From contig NC_087062.1 in the NCBI RefSeq assembly GCF_963678635.1, positions 27,244,833 through 27,308,832 on the forward strand: 64,000 bases of DNA. Direction: 5' to 3'. The position numbers were made by a program, and so were the translations under genes. Of the stretch, positions 43,001-56,430 are shown piece after piece (position 1 is the stretch's first letter; each line of letters begins with the position of its first letter). The stretch is from Symsagittifera roscoffensis (taxonomy: Eukaryota > Xenacoelomorpha > Acoela > Convolutidae). Below the pieces are notes generated by a model. It had not been told where the DNA came from. It was given only the letters and a program-made list of their open reading frames with translations, and did not search any database.

Positions 43001-45836
43001 TGAAAATTTCGTTGGATTTTGGGGGTGTTGCATCAAAAGTAGGTGGAGTAACTCTTAGATACTTTTTGAGTACAGAAATAGTGATAACTGCTGCACTTGA
43101 TATATCTGTTGTCATATTAATAAATGAAGGATGAGACCATTCAGGGTCCCGAACATAATCTGTTTGATCGGCTAGTATAGTTTAATCGTCTAATCAAAAA
43201 CCTGAAGGAATTTTTTTTCTTGATGTTGAAATAAAATCTACACTGTGAACAAAATAATCAATTATAAACCACGCTAGTTTTCGTTTTAAATCTTTTTTCT
43301 TATTTTGTGATTTGTCAGATTCAATCAGTGAAGTTTCCACTGATTGAATCTAAGAATTTTGAGAAAAGATAAAATTCTTGTCTTACAGTTGTGTCGGTGT
43401 TTTCGAAGTGGTGATTCATTTTGTGTTTCTTTTGTTTCTAGTATAGATAAATCAGTATAAATAATAGAGAAAACATCGTTTGTAAAAATTGAATTTGTTC
43501 TTTGAGGATTTCGAATTTGAACGCTTTTCATGTACTCTGTGAAGACTTTTGAGAATTCTTTATCTATGTCTTCTGTTTGTGTTTGATGTATTGTTTGGTT
43601 TGGTTGAAGGGGTATAATTTCGCTAGGGATTTACATATACTTTTAATATATTGATCAAAAATGTGTCTTTTAATTCTTATTTCGCGAAGTTCTTGTTTGC
43701 GTGGACTGCTTCCTTTATCGAACAAACTTGCTATTAGGTTGTGACAAAAATGTACTTGACCTTGAGCGGGATCATTTGTGGAAGGATGACAAAAAGGAGT
43801 ATAGCGTCATTGTCAAATTTTTTATCATATTGAATCTTTTTTTGTATCTTAGTACTGTTAATGTGTAGCTTTCAATATGTCCTATTGGTTGATTCCAATT
43901 AAATAGTCGTACTGGTTTTTGAATATTTGATTTTTTTTCTGCGTTCACCTTTTATCGACAATGGTGTTGTGAATTCTGAATCAGAAAAATACTTTTGTTT
44001 TTTTTTGGGCTGTTTTTATCTATTGAGTCTTTTAGGTCTGGAAGTTTTTGTATTATAGTTGTATCTGATTCCGAAACTGCGTTACTTGCTCTTGAAAATC
44101 TTTGTTTAAAAAGAATGTTTTTGTTTTGCTCTTTTCGTCTTTTTCTTGTTTGTCTTTTTGATCTGATATATCCGCTTGTTTGTCTATGCAATGTGATAAC
44201 AAGATCATATCTTTTGATTTTAAATAAACAATTGTGTGATATGATTGTTTGTTTACTGCCTAAGTTATCTTTTGACATAAGGTTTAGGATGATGGATGCA
44301 ATATTTGAGGGTTAGAGTTTTTAATTTCCTAAACTGATAGTCCTTACGGTTTTTGTGTGGTTATCGTAACTTGGGGCATAGATTTTCGAGTTGTCGAGGT
44401 TGACGGGTTGCATAGAGAGTATATCGAGAATGATTGTTTACCCTCTCTTGACTAGGTTTTAATATATGCTGAACTTACTTAATCTCACTAAGGGGTTTGC
44501 TTTATGATCAAGGAATGGAGAATAGTAAAACAATCCACAAGGTTCAGGTATACTTAGAACACAAGTACATCGTTAGATACTCTTTTAGAACTTACTAATA
44601 TTTTAAGGGTTTTAGCCCGGGAAATCTAAGAGGAAGGGCTCAAGTGAAGGATGAGTAAACGAAGTTCTTCATTGTTTATCTTAGCTAAAATGGTTAGTTT
44701 TCAAAAATTTCTATTGGTCCTGGTTTCTTTATAAGGGTTGGAAAAAGAATCGACGTTTGAGGTCGTTTGATGCTTTAAATTATCAGGTGGGAAGAACAAA
44801 GTTTTTCTGATTGATCCAAGGGATGCCTTGACGATCATATAAATTAAATGAAATAGAATCTAAATCAAGTTAAATTAATGATCCAAAGAAAACCAAGATG
44901 ATATATAATTGAAATGAAACGTGATTTATTGAAAAGCAAGGATAAGCCAATGATATTTTCAAATTTTAAAACTTAAGTTAAACTAAAATTTCTGAAGTTC
45001 GAATTCATATGATGTTAGTTTTTTGAATAAATTTGGTTAAGTTTTAAGTGATGGACTGGTATGATGAAAAAAAAATCCCAGGAAAGCAAGAATTTTTTTT
45101 TTATTTAATAAAATTAACGTTGAAATTCTCTACTAATTAACTTTTGTGTGTTTGATCAAATAAATTATTTATTTTTACATAAACTTTCAAATTAATTTAC
45201 TGCAGATTTGGAAAGGAACGACTTGTGCAACTTTTTATTGTCTTTATTTTTAAAAAAAAATGCTATAAAGCACCAAATGAGGTTTTTGAAGAAATATTCT
45301 TCAAATAATTTTTATGATAATAAATGAAAATTGAATTTTACTGCATATTGTATTCTGAGTACAAATACTTTCTGTGGTTTTCGTAGTAGTAGTTCGGTCC
45401 GTCGTTTAATCGTTGTTCCCGCCGTGATGTCGGTCTTTGTGCAATAGCTGGTATTTTGTTTGAAAATTTGGCCTAGATTTATTGAAACGTAGAGACATTT
45501 CTATTATTGTCTATTCCATCTAACATTTTGCAGTTTTGTAATTGTCTAATTCTAATTCTAATAATGTGAATCTAGGTTAGTTATTGTCTTGTTCGAGACT
45601 TTTGGTCGTATCAGATGAGTTATGTACGAGATACTGTACTCATAGAGTAATTTCAGATAAGTATACCGCCTGTTCGCCACGCTATCTTATTTTCGGCCGG
45701 ATAGATTCGTGCAACTTCTCAGTCTAAAACCAATCTTAATCTTACTCTTATAACTCCTAGTCTCAATAGATCTCAAGTGTATACTGGTACTCACGAGTTA
45801 GTTCTTGGAGTTCAACCAGAAGGAGAACAGTTGTAG
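43001..45836. other. 5' part of the retroelement, no clear gene
   Basis: Between the gag-like relic and the right LTR-like repeat. Only short frames (for example 44278..43952 minus, Lys/Arg-rich) that I cannot support as genes. From about 44.4 kb onward no frames of note. Confidence 0.4.
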
Positions 45837-46009
45837 TCAAAGATTTATTCAAATTGTTCTGGTGCTGAAACTTCAAGTAGTTTCAGCACTTACAAATAAG
45901 TGTCGATGTGAGAGATGGAAGATGGTTGGTTAGTTAGTAAGGTTTTATAGAGATAATTTTATCAACATTATGGGTTTTTTTTATAAATATTAGTTTAGAA
46001 CTGGCTCCA
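45837..46009 (-). repeat. LTR-like direct repeat, right (5' end of the retroelement)
   Basis: Partner of 9147..9315, with the same GTTTCAGCACTTACAA core and the GAACTGGCTCCA end. On the minus strand the sequence that follows inside includes TGGTTGAACTCCAAG, a possible primer-binding site, but I could not match it to a tRNA. Confidence 0.5.
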
Positions 46010-47900
46010 AAATACTGGGAACGTTTTTTTTTTGCTACAAAAAATAATACAAAACTAGTAATGAATCCAGCATAATCAGGAATCTATCATTGTTAGTTTT
46101 TGAGACATTTTAAGGCAAACAGACAAAGCCTTTTGTTCTATTATTATAATTTTCAGTTTTCTAGCCTAATTTTGGAAACATCAATTCTCTCTATAAGAGA
46201 GTATCTAAACCAAGACAATGAACTTACCAGAAATCTATACGCAGGCGCGGATCTAAGAATTTCTCGATTTTCAAAAAAATTGTGTCGACCTTTTTTTTTT
46301 TTAGGTCGACCAAATTGATTTTCTGAGCTCTCATAAACCACTATAATTTGACGGCCTGGTAAGTTCGTCAAGATAATTTCGTCAAAATAAGACCTTAATT
46401 TGATGAAATTATCTGCGCCGCATGCAAGTTTTTGAAAAAGCCAAAAAAGAGCTTTTTTAGGCTCTTTTTGGAAAATTTCGACAAAAAAACTGCGTTTTTC
46501 GGCGCGCGCTCGCCCTTCAAAATCAGTATAGATTGGCGCCAAAGGCGCTTTCAGATAAATCTTATGGTCAGCCAGCCAAAAATGGATATCTCAAAAAAGT
46601 ACAAAGGGGGGACCCCTTGGGTCGGCAGAGGGTCGAATCCCTGAGGAGTGAGGGGGGAGTCCGCCACCTCCCCCCTAAATCCGCTACTATCTATGCGTAC
46701 CTCCCCCACCTTGCAATTTAATTTGTTACTAGACGCTAATATCTAAGATATTGAAAGTAAAAAGCGCGCCTAGAAACGCCATGAGGGGTTTTATTACTTT
46801 TTCGAAATCGTTTTTATACAATAATTGTCGCTCTACTGAAGCTACAGTTAAATTAAAGTTTCTGATAGTCTGGTTCGATTGTTTATCTGCTACAAAGCCG
46901 GTTATATAGTCCGTGTAATCCGTAGAGAAAAATTTTGCTTTGATTTGTTTCTGATAACCAAAAAACTTCACAGGAAATTGAGCAATAGGAAGGTTGGAAT
47001 ATGTGAATGTGTACGTTTAATCCCAAAAGCTTATTTTCAGGATGCAATTCTATACCAAATATACGCGTGTTCATTGAGGAAGATGGATGGAATTTGATAT
47101 TTTTGATGTTTTTGCTCATCCTCACAAACACACCTCTCGCTTCTTGTCAGCAAATTTTACCGAAACCTAGTCAGCAAAGTGCAAAAATACGATGAAATGT
47201 AAGCTTGCACCAGATTCGCACATTGGACCAGAAATTATTTTTCCCTCTATGCGACCTTTTACTCTGAGAAAACTATCACATACAAAATGTTCAAATACAA
47301 TGAAAAATGGCGTTCGAGCCAACTAACTCAGTCGAAACTTTTCGAATGTGTGATGTTGACCTTGTGAAAACACTCGTTCCACCCCAAATATTGTACCTAC
47401 GGAAGGATTATATGCAAGTGGAAATAGACGCATTCTGCTCTCTGTTGTTAATTTTAAACGTATAGAAACCTTAGCTACCCCTAATTAAACGATACTTATG
47501 AAAAAATAAAATTAGTTGTAATAAACTTATTAAAAGCCCTTCAACAAAATTATTCCCGGATTATTTTCAGATGTATGAGCTAGAAGTACAATTCAATTAT
47601 TTCGATAATTTTGCTGCAAATATCTATCTCACACAAAGTTTTATTCAATTTCTTATTCAGCGATTTATGAACTTCGCTCTCAGAATACTTCCTCAATAAA
47701 CTTAAATCGAGAAGCTTAGTTTCCAGTCGTTAAAAAGCTTTCCAAGAAGGATTGTTATCGAATATACGTCACCTTACTTAATAAAAATTCCCTTTGAGTC
47801 GATCAACAAAAGATGTTATTGGCAATCGGCCAGAAGTTAGATGGACTCTCTTGTAAGCAAGTGGCCTCCGTTTTGGATTCGAATCAGCAATAGAGGTTAA
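46010..47900. other. Intergenic, mixed repeats
   Basis: No supported gene. A GC-richer island at 46500..46690 contains GTCCGCCACCTCCCCCCTA, reminiscent of the C-rich tip of the DNA element's inverted repeat, but it lacks the rest of that repeat. Confidence 0.45.
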
Positions 47901-47904
47901 ATCC

Positions 47905-50590
47905 ATGGAGAGAGAAAAGGTTAGAAACCATTTGAAACCATTAGAAGTTGAAGATCAAATTACAAATTTGATCATAGGAAACAGCGTACTTTGGCGAGTG
48001 AGCAACCATTGCATCCCCATAGACACTCAGATAATTGCTTATAGCAGCTCCGAGGAAAAAACTAACGTAGTTGGAAAATACGATCCGAAAAACTGAAAAG
48101 TCTAGAGAAGCAAGTTGGCACAAACAAAACATTGAATACCGGAAAGGGCGCATACAAAATCCTAAATGACTTCAGTAACCGAAACGGTATGAGCTGTGAT
48201 TAGTCTTCACCAATAATTCCATTGTCTGTGAAGTGCCACCATTTACTGAAAAAGCAAGCAATGAATCGAACAAACATTTAATCTATAAATTTATTTAATC
48301 TAAACATTGAGAGCACCAACGGGAAAATCAAAAGCAACAAAATTTTCTTGAAACTACTTGGGAACATACATTACATAGAATAGCAAAAACTTATATTCAA
48401 TCCAGTTTTTCCCGAAACATACTGATGTTTCCTAGTTATCAGTTTTTTCGACAAATTGATCAAAGAAAAAGTCAAGAGGGGGCTCTTTGGTTTTATACAT
48501 TCCTAAAAACGAATTCCTTTTTAAGAGATGAACTAGAAAAAACATCTTAATAGCACCCTTTCTGAGAGCTTTTGGATGAAGTTCATCTTATGTGCTCAAC
48601 AAAATAAACAAGCTGTTTTCCGAATCTAGCCTTACACATAGCAAAACGATTTTTTTCTTGATAATTTAGCCTGTGACGTTGATTCGTGTGACGTCAGGTG
48701 AAAAAACCCTTGTCTTAATGGGTGACTCTTATGTAAACTTTTTAAACAACAATACCCTAAACTGTTTTGAGACCGTCATAAGTTTGTACGGACTAAAAAT
48801 CGCTTTAGATTAGAACAGGCACCTCTCACAACTCAGAAACCATTAGAGGTATTATGATCAGTGATTCAAACATCAAAAAAGATAAAAGGTGGTTTAAGCA
48901 TATTTTACAATCAGTTTTGCTCAGTTACGTTCCTTCAGACAAACAATATATGCTGAAGAAAAGTAGCAAAAATTTAAATTTTGAAAAAAAACAATACAAC
49001 AAAAATCAGTTCCAAAAGCATTTGAAAAAACTAAACTGAAATCCAATATCATAACTCAAAGGCCCGATGAACAGCTCGAAATCTAATCGTCATCAGCTTT
49101 AAGCAATTCGGCCCCTATGAAAACTGTCTCTTTATTGAAGATGTCTAATCCAATTTAAAACAATTACAGAAGTCAATTTTGTGATGAAAACAATTACTCT
49201 AAGCCATGAAAAAAAGTCACGCTAAAGGAAAAATTGAAAGATGATAAAACAACTGAAGCCAAAGCTTAACTAAGTGAGAAAAAAAACATTGAATTGAGAT
49301 GAATTCAATTCATTTCGGGCACATAATATTGTATTTATTTTTAAAGGTATCATACTAAATAGAAACTTATAGACTTTTTGAGAAACAAGTTAAAAAACAT
49401 TTCAACTGTTAAGTTTCTTGAAATATCAATCAACGATTTGATAACAAACAACAAATTGATCCCAAATTTTTTCAATTACAAGTTTTTTTTACTTTGGGAA
49501 ACTACTGTGATGAAAACAAGTCATTCGACCGCGACACAATGCCCGGTTGATAACACAGACTAAACGAGTTTAAAATTAGCTTGTTTACTCAGAAAGATAT
49601 TCACAATAAACTCAAATCTATTAGCAAATTTAAATAATCGGAGCCGTCATAAATACCAGCGTCAAAAGTCTAAGAAGCGCTACTACAAAAACAGTTCGTT
49701 AGTTCTTTGCTTAAGCGAAAATTAATTTACTTCTGTAAATCAGTTCGCTTTCCATCAGCACTCCTCTACAACAGTGCGCTTCTGAAATTCTCGGACAAAA
49801 AAACTATCAACGAAAACACAAACAAATAAACCTGTCAAAAACATTTGATTCAGTTTCACAGAAACAACAACTGAAAAACAAATTTTTTTTTGGGCTTCAA
49901 AACAAAGGTTTCCAACAAATTCTTGACTCAAAAACCCAGAAAACCAATGTAAATGGTTGTTTCTCAGATATACTCGAAATCAAGCAGTGAGTACCCCAAA
50001 GAGTGTTATTGGTTCCGCTCATTTACGGCTTTTTTGTCATTTACATGGCTAAGCAATTAGAGAACAATTGAATAATGAAATAGCAACCTGTTAGACCTTT
50101 AAAAGTCCTCAAATGGCAAAAACTAACTTAGAACATAGACAAAAGAGAATTCTTCTGTGAAAACAAGTCGATATTGAAAGCAGTTTGAGAGAACAAATTG
50201 TAGATAAAGACACTTTAATCAAAGAAACAACTTAAGTTACGTATTTAGGAGACGTCATTGACAAAATACTCACAATGCAGCCAGGAGTTAAAACCGTTCT
50301 AAGTAAAATAGCAATTGCAAAACGAAATCTAGCTCAACTGAAAACTCCGCTGCGTTTTAGATACAAGGTTACACTTCTAAAAAATGCCGCTCTCAGCCAG
50401 CCCAATTACACCAAATTAATCACTACTGCTACTAGTTCACTGTTGGGAAAATGCGCTAAAAATTTTAACGGGTAATATTTTTGGCCCGTTAAAACATGTT
50501 TATAGGAAAACATGAAAGTTCATTTTCTCTGAAAACACATCAAAAGTGCTTCCTAGAGAAAGATAATTTTTCTAATATACTTTCACAAAC
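47905..50590 (+). mobile_element. Decayed non-LTR retrotransposon
   Basis: Pieces in order on the plus strand: 47905..48096 with LIIGNSVLWRV, like an SGNH-esterase start; 48706..48813 with LMGDSYVNFL and YGL, the GDFN region of an APE-type endonuclease; 49840..50070 with SKTFDSV and VPQRVLLVPLIYGFF, the reverse transcriptase A motif and GVPQGSVLGP motif; 50240..50475 with TYLGDVID and a Lys-rich thumb. Many stops. The exact clade cannot be set from these fragments. Confidence 0.7.
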
Positions 50591-52291
50591 TTATAAATAA
50601 TGAAGTAATACATGTTGATACCTTATACTGTTCAAGTTACGAAAACTGCAAATTCAAAGAACGTACTAAGGACGCTTAATTTAGTTTAGCCTTGACAAGC
50701 AAGTACAAAGGCAAACTTTTTTTGTTTAAGTTTGCATGTGGTTTAAATTTTTGCATGAAAAACTAAAAAACACAACTTCTTATCCTCTGATCAAAAAAGT
50801 GAAGAAACATTATCAATAGAGTTGTTTGGTAATTTTAGCTGCCAATTTTCGATAACACTTGGAAAGGCTGTAAGGTTGAGGCTTCAGCCAAATAGTTTTT
50901 TTTCAACGAATTATCTTGTGATCACCTAACCGAAAAAGATCTAAGTTACTTTAAACAACTCAATGTTTGGTTCTGATAACTTCTTTTGTTCCTCTTTTTA
51001 CTCTTGATAAAATGTGTTCTGCTTCATTGACCATTTTATTAATTCAGTGTTTCTCTTTGTAATAGTTTTCTAATTAAAATCACAAGGAACACGAAGTAAA
51101 ATTGCAGGCTACAGGAAAAAAATGATCTTGCTAGGGAAAGGTGTTTTATGTGCCGTATTTCTGAGGATGGTTAGATAAAAATAATGAGCCGTCACGTTAA
51201 ACTATAGAATCAAACTCTATAGATAAAAAATTACACTAAAATTATTATCCGCAAGTGTTTACTTAGTGGCTTCTTCGCTTTTTCTAGTGTCTACGTGTTA
51301 TGATTTGTGTTAAATTTGTGGCTTTTCATAATAATAATAATTTCAATTAAGACCACATTACTGCCAAAGGTTTTTTAAGTGCCAAGTTTATGATACTTCT
51401 TGAATTGCATACTGATCAAAAATTTGTTAGAAACGACATACTTTTCATTATGCTAGTTTGTTGAGCAATCAAACAAAAGTCACCAAGGAGGTATTGAAAT
51501 AATCTAGGATTTCGCCAGCAAAATGAGATCTTCTTTAAGCAATGTGAGATCCTCCTTAAAGATCCTCCATATTTGTTAGGAGCATTTTTGTGATTTGAAT
51601 TTTCGAATTTTCTATCATTTTTTTCTATATTAAAAATTTTTGGTTGTTTTTTTTGAAATTGAAAAGACAAGATCACTATGATGGTGTTAAACAGACAAAT
51701 TTACAAATTTTCAGAAAAGACAAATCTTTGCGTATTTCTTTGTCTTTTTTCTCTGGAAAACAAGCAGCACTCGCAACAAAACTTGCACAAATTTTATAGG
51801 AGATGAATAATAAGTCAGTCTTTCTACTCTCTTCATAGTTCCTGGGCAAAAAAGGAATCAAATAAAAGCACTTTTTTGGGTTTCCTTATTTTCTCATACA
51901 TCATCAGTTTTTATACTATAATCGGTTTTATACAGACTTCAAAAGCTTCTATAATCATATACTGATTTCATTCAAATCTTATTTTTTCTACAGGCATTTT
52001 TCATTCTTCTGTTCATTTCTGCTTTATTTCTATAAGCTTCAGTTTTCTTTTTGCTATAATACTTTTGCGTTCAACTCGAATAACATACAGAATAATCTAG
52101 AAATTTCCTGTGATTTCATTATATCTATCAAAATGAAGTTTACTTTGACAATTGGGTTAGTATAGTAGCTTGAAGATGGCAGATACATATCAGTGAATTA
52201 GTTATGATTTTTGTTAGAAAACAATCGCACTTATAGTTAAAATTTTGGATCAGATTTATTTACACAGTAGATAACATCATTTTTCTGAACT
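50591..52291. other. Intergenic AT-rich DNA
   Basis: No gene, array or element recognised. Confidence 0.5.
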
Positions 52292-54890
52292 TTAGTTATA
52301 AACATTTCTGATGGCATCAAATTTCATCCTGATTTCCTGTTCTGTAATTGATTTGTCATTGAGCCATTTCATAGTGTTTGAGATTTCTTGGGACAGTGTT
52401 GAGTTCTCAAGTTTGTTTTTTCTTCCCAACTGAAACGATTGTAATTGCTAAATTAGGTTTCTACGGTACCAATTTGCTTGATATAAAGCTCTTCATTGAT
52501 TAAAAAAACACTCTTTAACTTATTGAAAAGTTCATGCATTTTCAACCAATTCGGACATACTTCGTCTTGACGTAATTGATGATATCAATTAATACGTTAA
52601 CTTAAACTTGTTTTTTTAGACCTTCAACTGCAAAAACTAACATTTGACAGTCTGTACCTCTGGATTTTTTGCTGGGTTAGTAATTGGTAATTATCGCTCA
52701 TAGTTTTTGGAGCAAGAAGCACCTAAACTGAAGTGGATCCCAATCTAATCATCTCCACAAAATAATGAGCAAAATAATCATGTTTGAAACTGAATCTTAG
52801 CAAAAAAAAAAACTAAGTAACTAGAGCAAATTGTCCGAAAAGTCGGACAGGAGATGTCAGCCCACGTAATTTTTCAAAATACAGATTTTTACTGTTTTTT
52901 TCATCTGTATGCCCAGTTTTCAGCTGTATGCCCAATGGATTAACAAAACAACCATTTTTTGAACGGAAAAAAAAATTATATCGCTGAAAAAACTTTAAAA
53001 TCTAGTTTGTTTTTGCTGCTGAAAAACTTTTAACACCTAATTAAATGATGTTCGCTTTGTTTGCCCCTTTAACTTTTGATGACGACCCACGGACCGTAGT
53101 AGTCTCCATGCCATATCTTTTCTTAAAATGCTATAAAATGCTACGGGTTTTTCATTACCTGATACAAGTAATCTTCAAGTTCTTTTTTAAGTTTCAATCT
53201 TCGTAGCTCTTTTCTGTCTTGGGCTTCAAATTTTTTCTCGTCTGCAATCATAGTCTGAACATCTTCGGGAGCGCGCCTCTCGCGCGTTATATTGATCTCT
53301 TCGCTTTTTCCTGAACAGCGTTCTTCTGCTTTCACGTTCAGAATTCCATTCACATCTATAGTGAACGTGACAACATATTTGAATTGCCCTTTCAATCCAG
53401 GTGTTATTCCATCTAATTTAAATGAATCTAGTTTGAAATTTTCAGAGGCAATAGGCCGCTCGCCTTCGTAAATATGTAACTCAATGTTTTTCTGATAATC
53501 AACGGTAGTTACATACTCCTTAGATTCGCTACAAGGAATTGGTCTGTTACGTTTGATGATGAAAGAAATCTTATCGTCTTTCGTTTGAACTCCGAGAGAA
53601 AGCGAGCAAACATCGATTAAAACGACAGCCATCATCTCAGGCGGGTGATTCATGCTGACTAAACTGGCCTGAATTGCAGCACCACGGGCGACAGTTTCTT
53701 CTGGTGTTCTTGAATTTATTACTTTGTCATCCGTAAAAAACTCTTTCAATAAGTTTTGGATTCTACAGATCCTGGTGGATCCGCCTACCAGTAGAACTTC
53801 ATCTATATCTTCTTTCTTCAGTTTTGCTTCATTGAGTGCTGCTTGAATGTAATCCAATGTTTTTTTGAACAGATGCTCGTTCTTCTTTTCAAATCGAACT
53901 CTGCTCACCGTTGTAGAGAAATTTTTCCCGTTAAAGAAATTTTCAAGGGAAATGGTTGACGTTGTGTAGGAAGAGAGTTCATTTTTGGCTATATTGCATG
54001 CTTGCAACAGCCGCATAGACGCTCGGTTGTCGTTTTCGAAACCTGTTCCACAAGCTTTTTCTACTTCCGGTGCAACTAAATCAAACAAATTTTTATCAAA
54101 ATCACGACCTCCCAAGAACGAATCACCAGAAGTTGAAATCACTTCCAAAACGGCATCTTGACATTCTGCAATAGTGATGTCGAACGTTCCACCTCCCAGG
54201 TCATATACTAGAACTTTTTTGTTTCCGGTCTTAAAATTGTGCTCCTTTGAATGAGCCAGCACTGCAGCAGTTGGCTCGTTAATTATGCGATGAACCTTTA
54301 AACCTGCAACTTTAGCGGCCAAAATTGTAGCTTCTCGCTGTCCATTGTTAAAATGGGCTGGAACTGTTATGACCGCATCGTGAACTGGACTCTTCAAAAA
54401 CTCTTCGGCGTCCTTTTTCAGCTGTGATAGAAGCATGGTGGATACTTGAACTGGTGTAAAACTCTCTCGTTTACCACAGTACATCACCTCACACTCTGGA
54501 AGGCCATTTTTTTCAATAGCCTTAAACTTCCAATATTTCATACCAGTCTGGACATTTGCATCATTAAAGTTCCGTCCAATCATCCGCTTTGCGTCATATA
54601 TTGTGTTTTCAGCATTTGATTCCAGCTTTAAACAATTTTTTCAACATTTATACACATAATTTGTGCAAATAAACTGAGTTAGCAAGCATGAGGACTGTAA
54701 ATCAATAAAAAAAATGCACCTGAGTTTTAGCTTCGTCACCAACAAATCTCTGTCTCTCACCGAATGCCACATAGGATGGTGTGATAGCTTTTCCGTGCTT
54801 GTTTTCAATGACCTCCACTCTTCCGTCTGCCCTACAAATTGCTACACAACATGCTGTCGTTCCAAGATCGATCCCCACAATGTCTGGCAT
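52292..54890 (-). CDS. HSP70-family chaperone, three exons, 591 aa
   Basis: Exon 1 54890..54720 (57 codons), exon 2 54625..53159 (489 codons), exon 3 52429..52292 (45 codons and TAA); all junctions phase 0 with donors CAG|GTGC and CAG|GTAATG and acceptors TTAAAG| and TTTCAG|. ATP-dependent protein-folding chaperone. Visible: ATP-site GIDLGTT (residues 6-12), EPTAAV (174-179), phosphate-2 loop YDLGGGTFD (198-206), VLLVGGST (334-341), substrate-binding domain, and a short helical lid with MKWLND near the end. Start taken at ATG 54890; an AG acceptor (CTCTAG) at about 54914 hints at a 5' UTR intron. It ends RNVYN: no EEVD (cytosolic) and no KDEL-type (ER) tail, and no N-terminal targeting peptide. 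Frame is intact, so probably a functional divergent cytosolic member. Confidence 0.88.
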
Positions 54891-54967
54891 ACTATCCGAC
54901 AAGGCAGTTTTCTAGAGAAAAAAACATATATTAATATTTATAAAAAATTAGAACAATTGAGTAAACA

Positions 54968-56430
54968 CTTAAAATGAAAATTATAAGTAAGCATTAAATG
55001 AAAGAGCTGTTTGATCCAACTTTTGAATTTAAAAAACAAACCTCTGAAGGGCCAAAAGAAAAACTATGGAAAAGAATTAAAATTTGCGTCGAAAACTTTG
55101 ATAAGCACAAAAAAATGAATATAAAAATCTAAATCCTTACAGAATATTTAGAATAATGGAAGGTGTCCAAGGGAATCTGAACTTTTTAGGAGCGCCTCTA
55201 TGTCATCAAAGACCTTTATTAATTTTGAGCTCAATGATGAGCGCAAAGTAGTCCTAAAAAGCATTTTAAAAACATATAAAAAGACCACAACCTTCACAAA
55301 AAAAACACAATCTTTCTAGTGGCTCACATAAACTCAGATGCGGTTAATTTTTCTTGAACGCTCACAGTCACAGGCTTTAAGCCAGCATGATTATAATCAG
55401 CCGAAAAGTTATTTTTGACACGGAATTGGCAAAAAGCGAAAACTTGTGTTCGTTTCAGTTCGTTAAGCCAGAAATCAGCAAAAGAAGTAGAAAGCACGTG
55501 GCTAGAGTTTTCATTAGTCTGGCTGAATTGTCTTACAAGGAAAAGGCTGAAGATAAAGACTGAGGTTGCTCGGAAAAAATTTAATGATTATCGCGAATCG
55601 GCCAAATTGAAAAATCGCAAGCCTCCATATTTTCGTCAGAAACGTAAACATCTAAATTTATATTTTTAATAATTGAGCTTTGGGTTTAAAACCCATTGCA
55701 TCAAAAACAGGAAATTAACAAATCAAAATGGGTCTAAATGTTCCAGGCAGAAATAGTCCCTCCCATTTTTGGCAGCCGAATCACATTTTTTTTGTTTTCC
55801 TCCGTAATACAGAAAATCCCCCTAAAAAGAAATCTCGAAAATAGAGCACGACACTTAAAAGAAACTGATCAATGACATTGATTTTTATTTTTTCAAAGCT
55901 AGTGAAAACTAAGAAAAATTATTATTGTCGGCCTGTAATAAAAAATGATATATTTTACTTACCTATTTTTTTTTCTTCACACTTGTAAAGTTAATTCTGC
56001 TTTCAGAAAATTAAATAACGTAAGTAGAATATATTATAGTGCTCTTTTTCTTTTTTTTAGCAAGCTATATTTGTCGAATGTTTAACTCTGTTTGGTAAAC
56101 CAAAATCACAAAAGATTTGATCTGTTTGTTCGCTTTAAGAAGAATTAAAAAAACATGAATTGATAGCATTGCAAAAAAAAACATGCAAAAAAAATACTTT
56201 TATTTTGCTCTGTCGCCAGAAGAACGAGCCTCTTTTATTAAACAGTTTGTGTGCTACTTTAGCCAAAGAGTTTTTAAAATCTGGACCTTCTGAGTTTTAG
56301 TAAAAAAACTTGTCTTGTGACGTGTGCTTTTAGTTTTTGTTTCATTGATGCCATAACGTCAAACAAAAATCTGAAGTTTTTTGTAACGTATTTTTGCGAA
56401 AATGAGCTTCATTAATTGTTGTAAGACGTG
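54968..56430. repeat. Duplicated 1.4-kb segment, copy 1
   Basis: Direct-orientation match to 61730..63135 with many small differences, from AAATATAAGTAAGCATTAAA-like sequence to the ATTAATTGTT region. It starts 78 bp upstream of the HSP70 ATG, so it probably overlaps that gene's 5' region. It includes a 40-codon frame near 55450..55562 with KRSRKHVARVFISLAEL, faintly like an HMG-box, also decayed in copy 2. Confidence 0.7.

Larger units (their letters stand above)
9147..46009 (-). mobile_element. Decayed env-bearing LTR retroelement, interrupted by a DNA element
   Basis: Minus-strand gene order from high to low coordinates is LTR-like repeat, gag-like (about 43.0-40.3 kb), reverse transcriptase (about 39-38.3 kb), RNase H and integrase relics (38.3-36.3 kb and again 34.9-32.95 kb), a membrane-segment frame (31.55-31.2 kb), envelope-like relic (15.9-10.5 kb), and LTR-like repeat. 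The order fits Ty3/gypsy-type or errantivirus-like elements carrying an env gene. All genes are broken by stops and shifts. A 15-kb DNA element (15953..30979) and a later duplication split it, which explains its size. That the two flanks belong to one element is inferred from gene order and the matching end repeats. Confidence 0.55.

Noticed and set aside
46153-46542. 129-codon minus-strand frame
   Set aside because: No recognisable domain, overlaps another random frame, and lies in repeat-rich spacer.
55415-55669. HMG-box gene
   Set aside because: Only a short stretch resembles an HMG-box, stops interrupt it, and the duplicate is equally broken; kept as a remark only.
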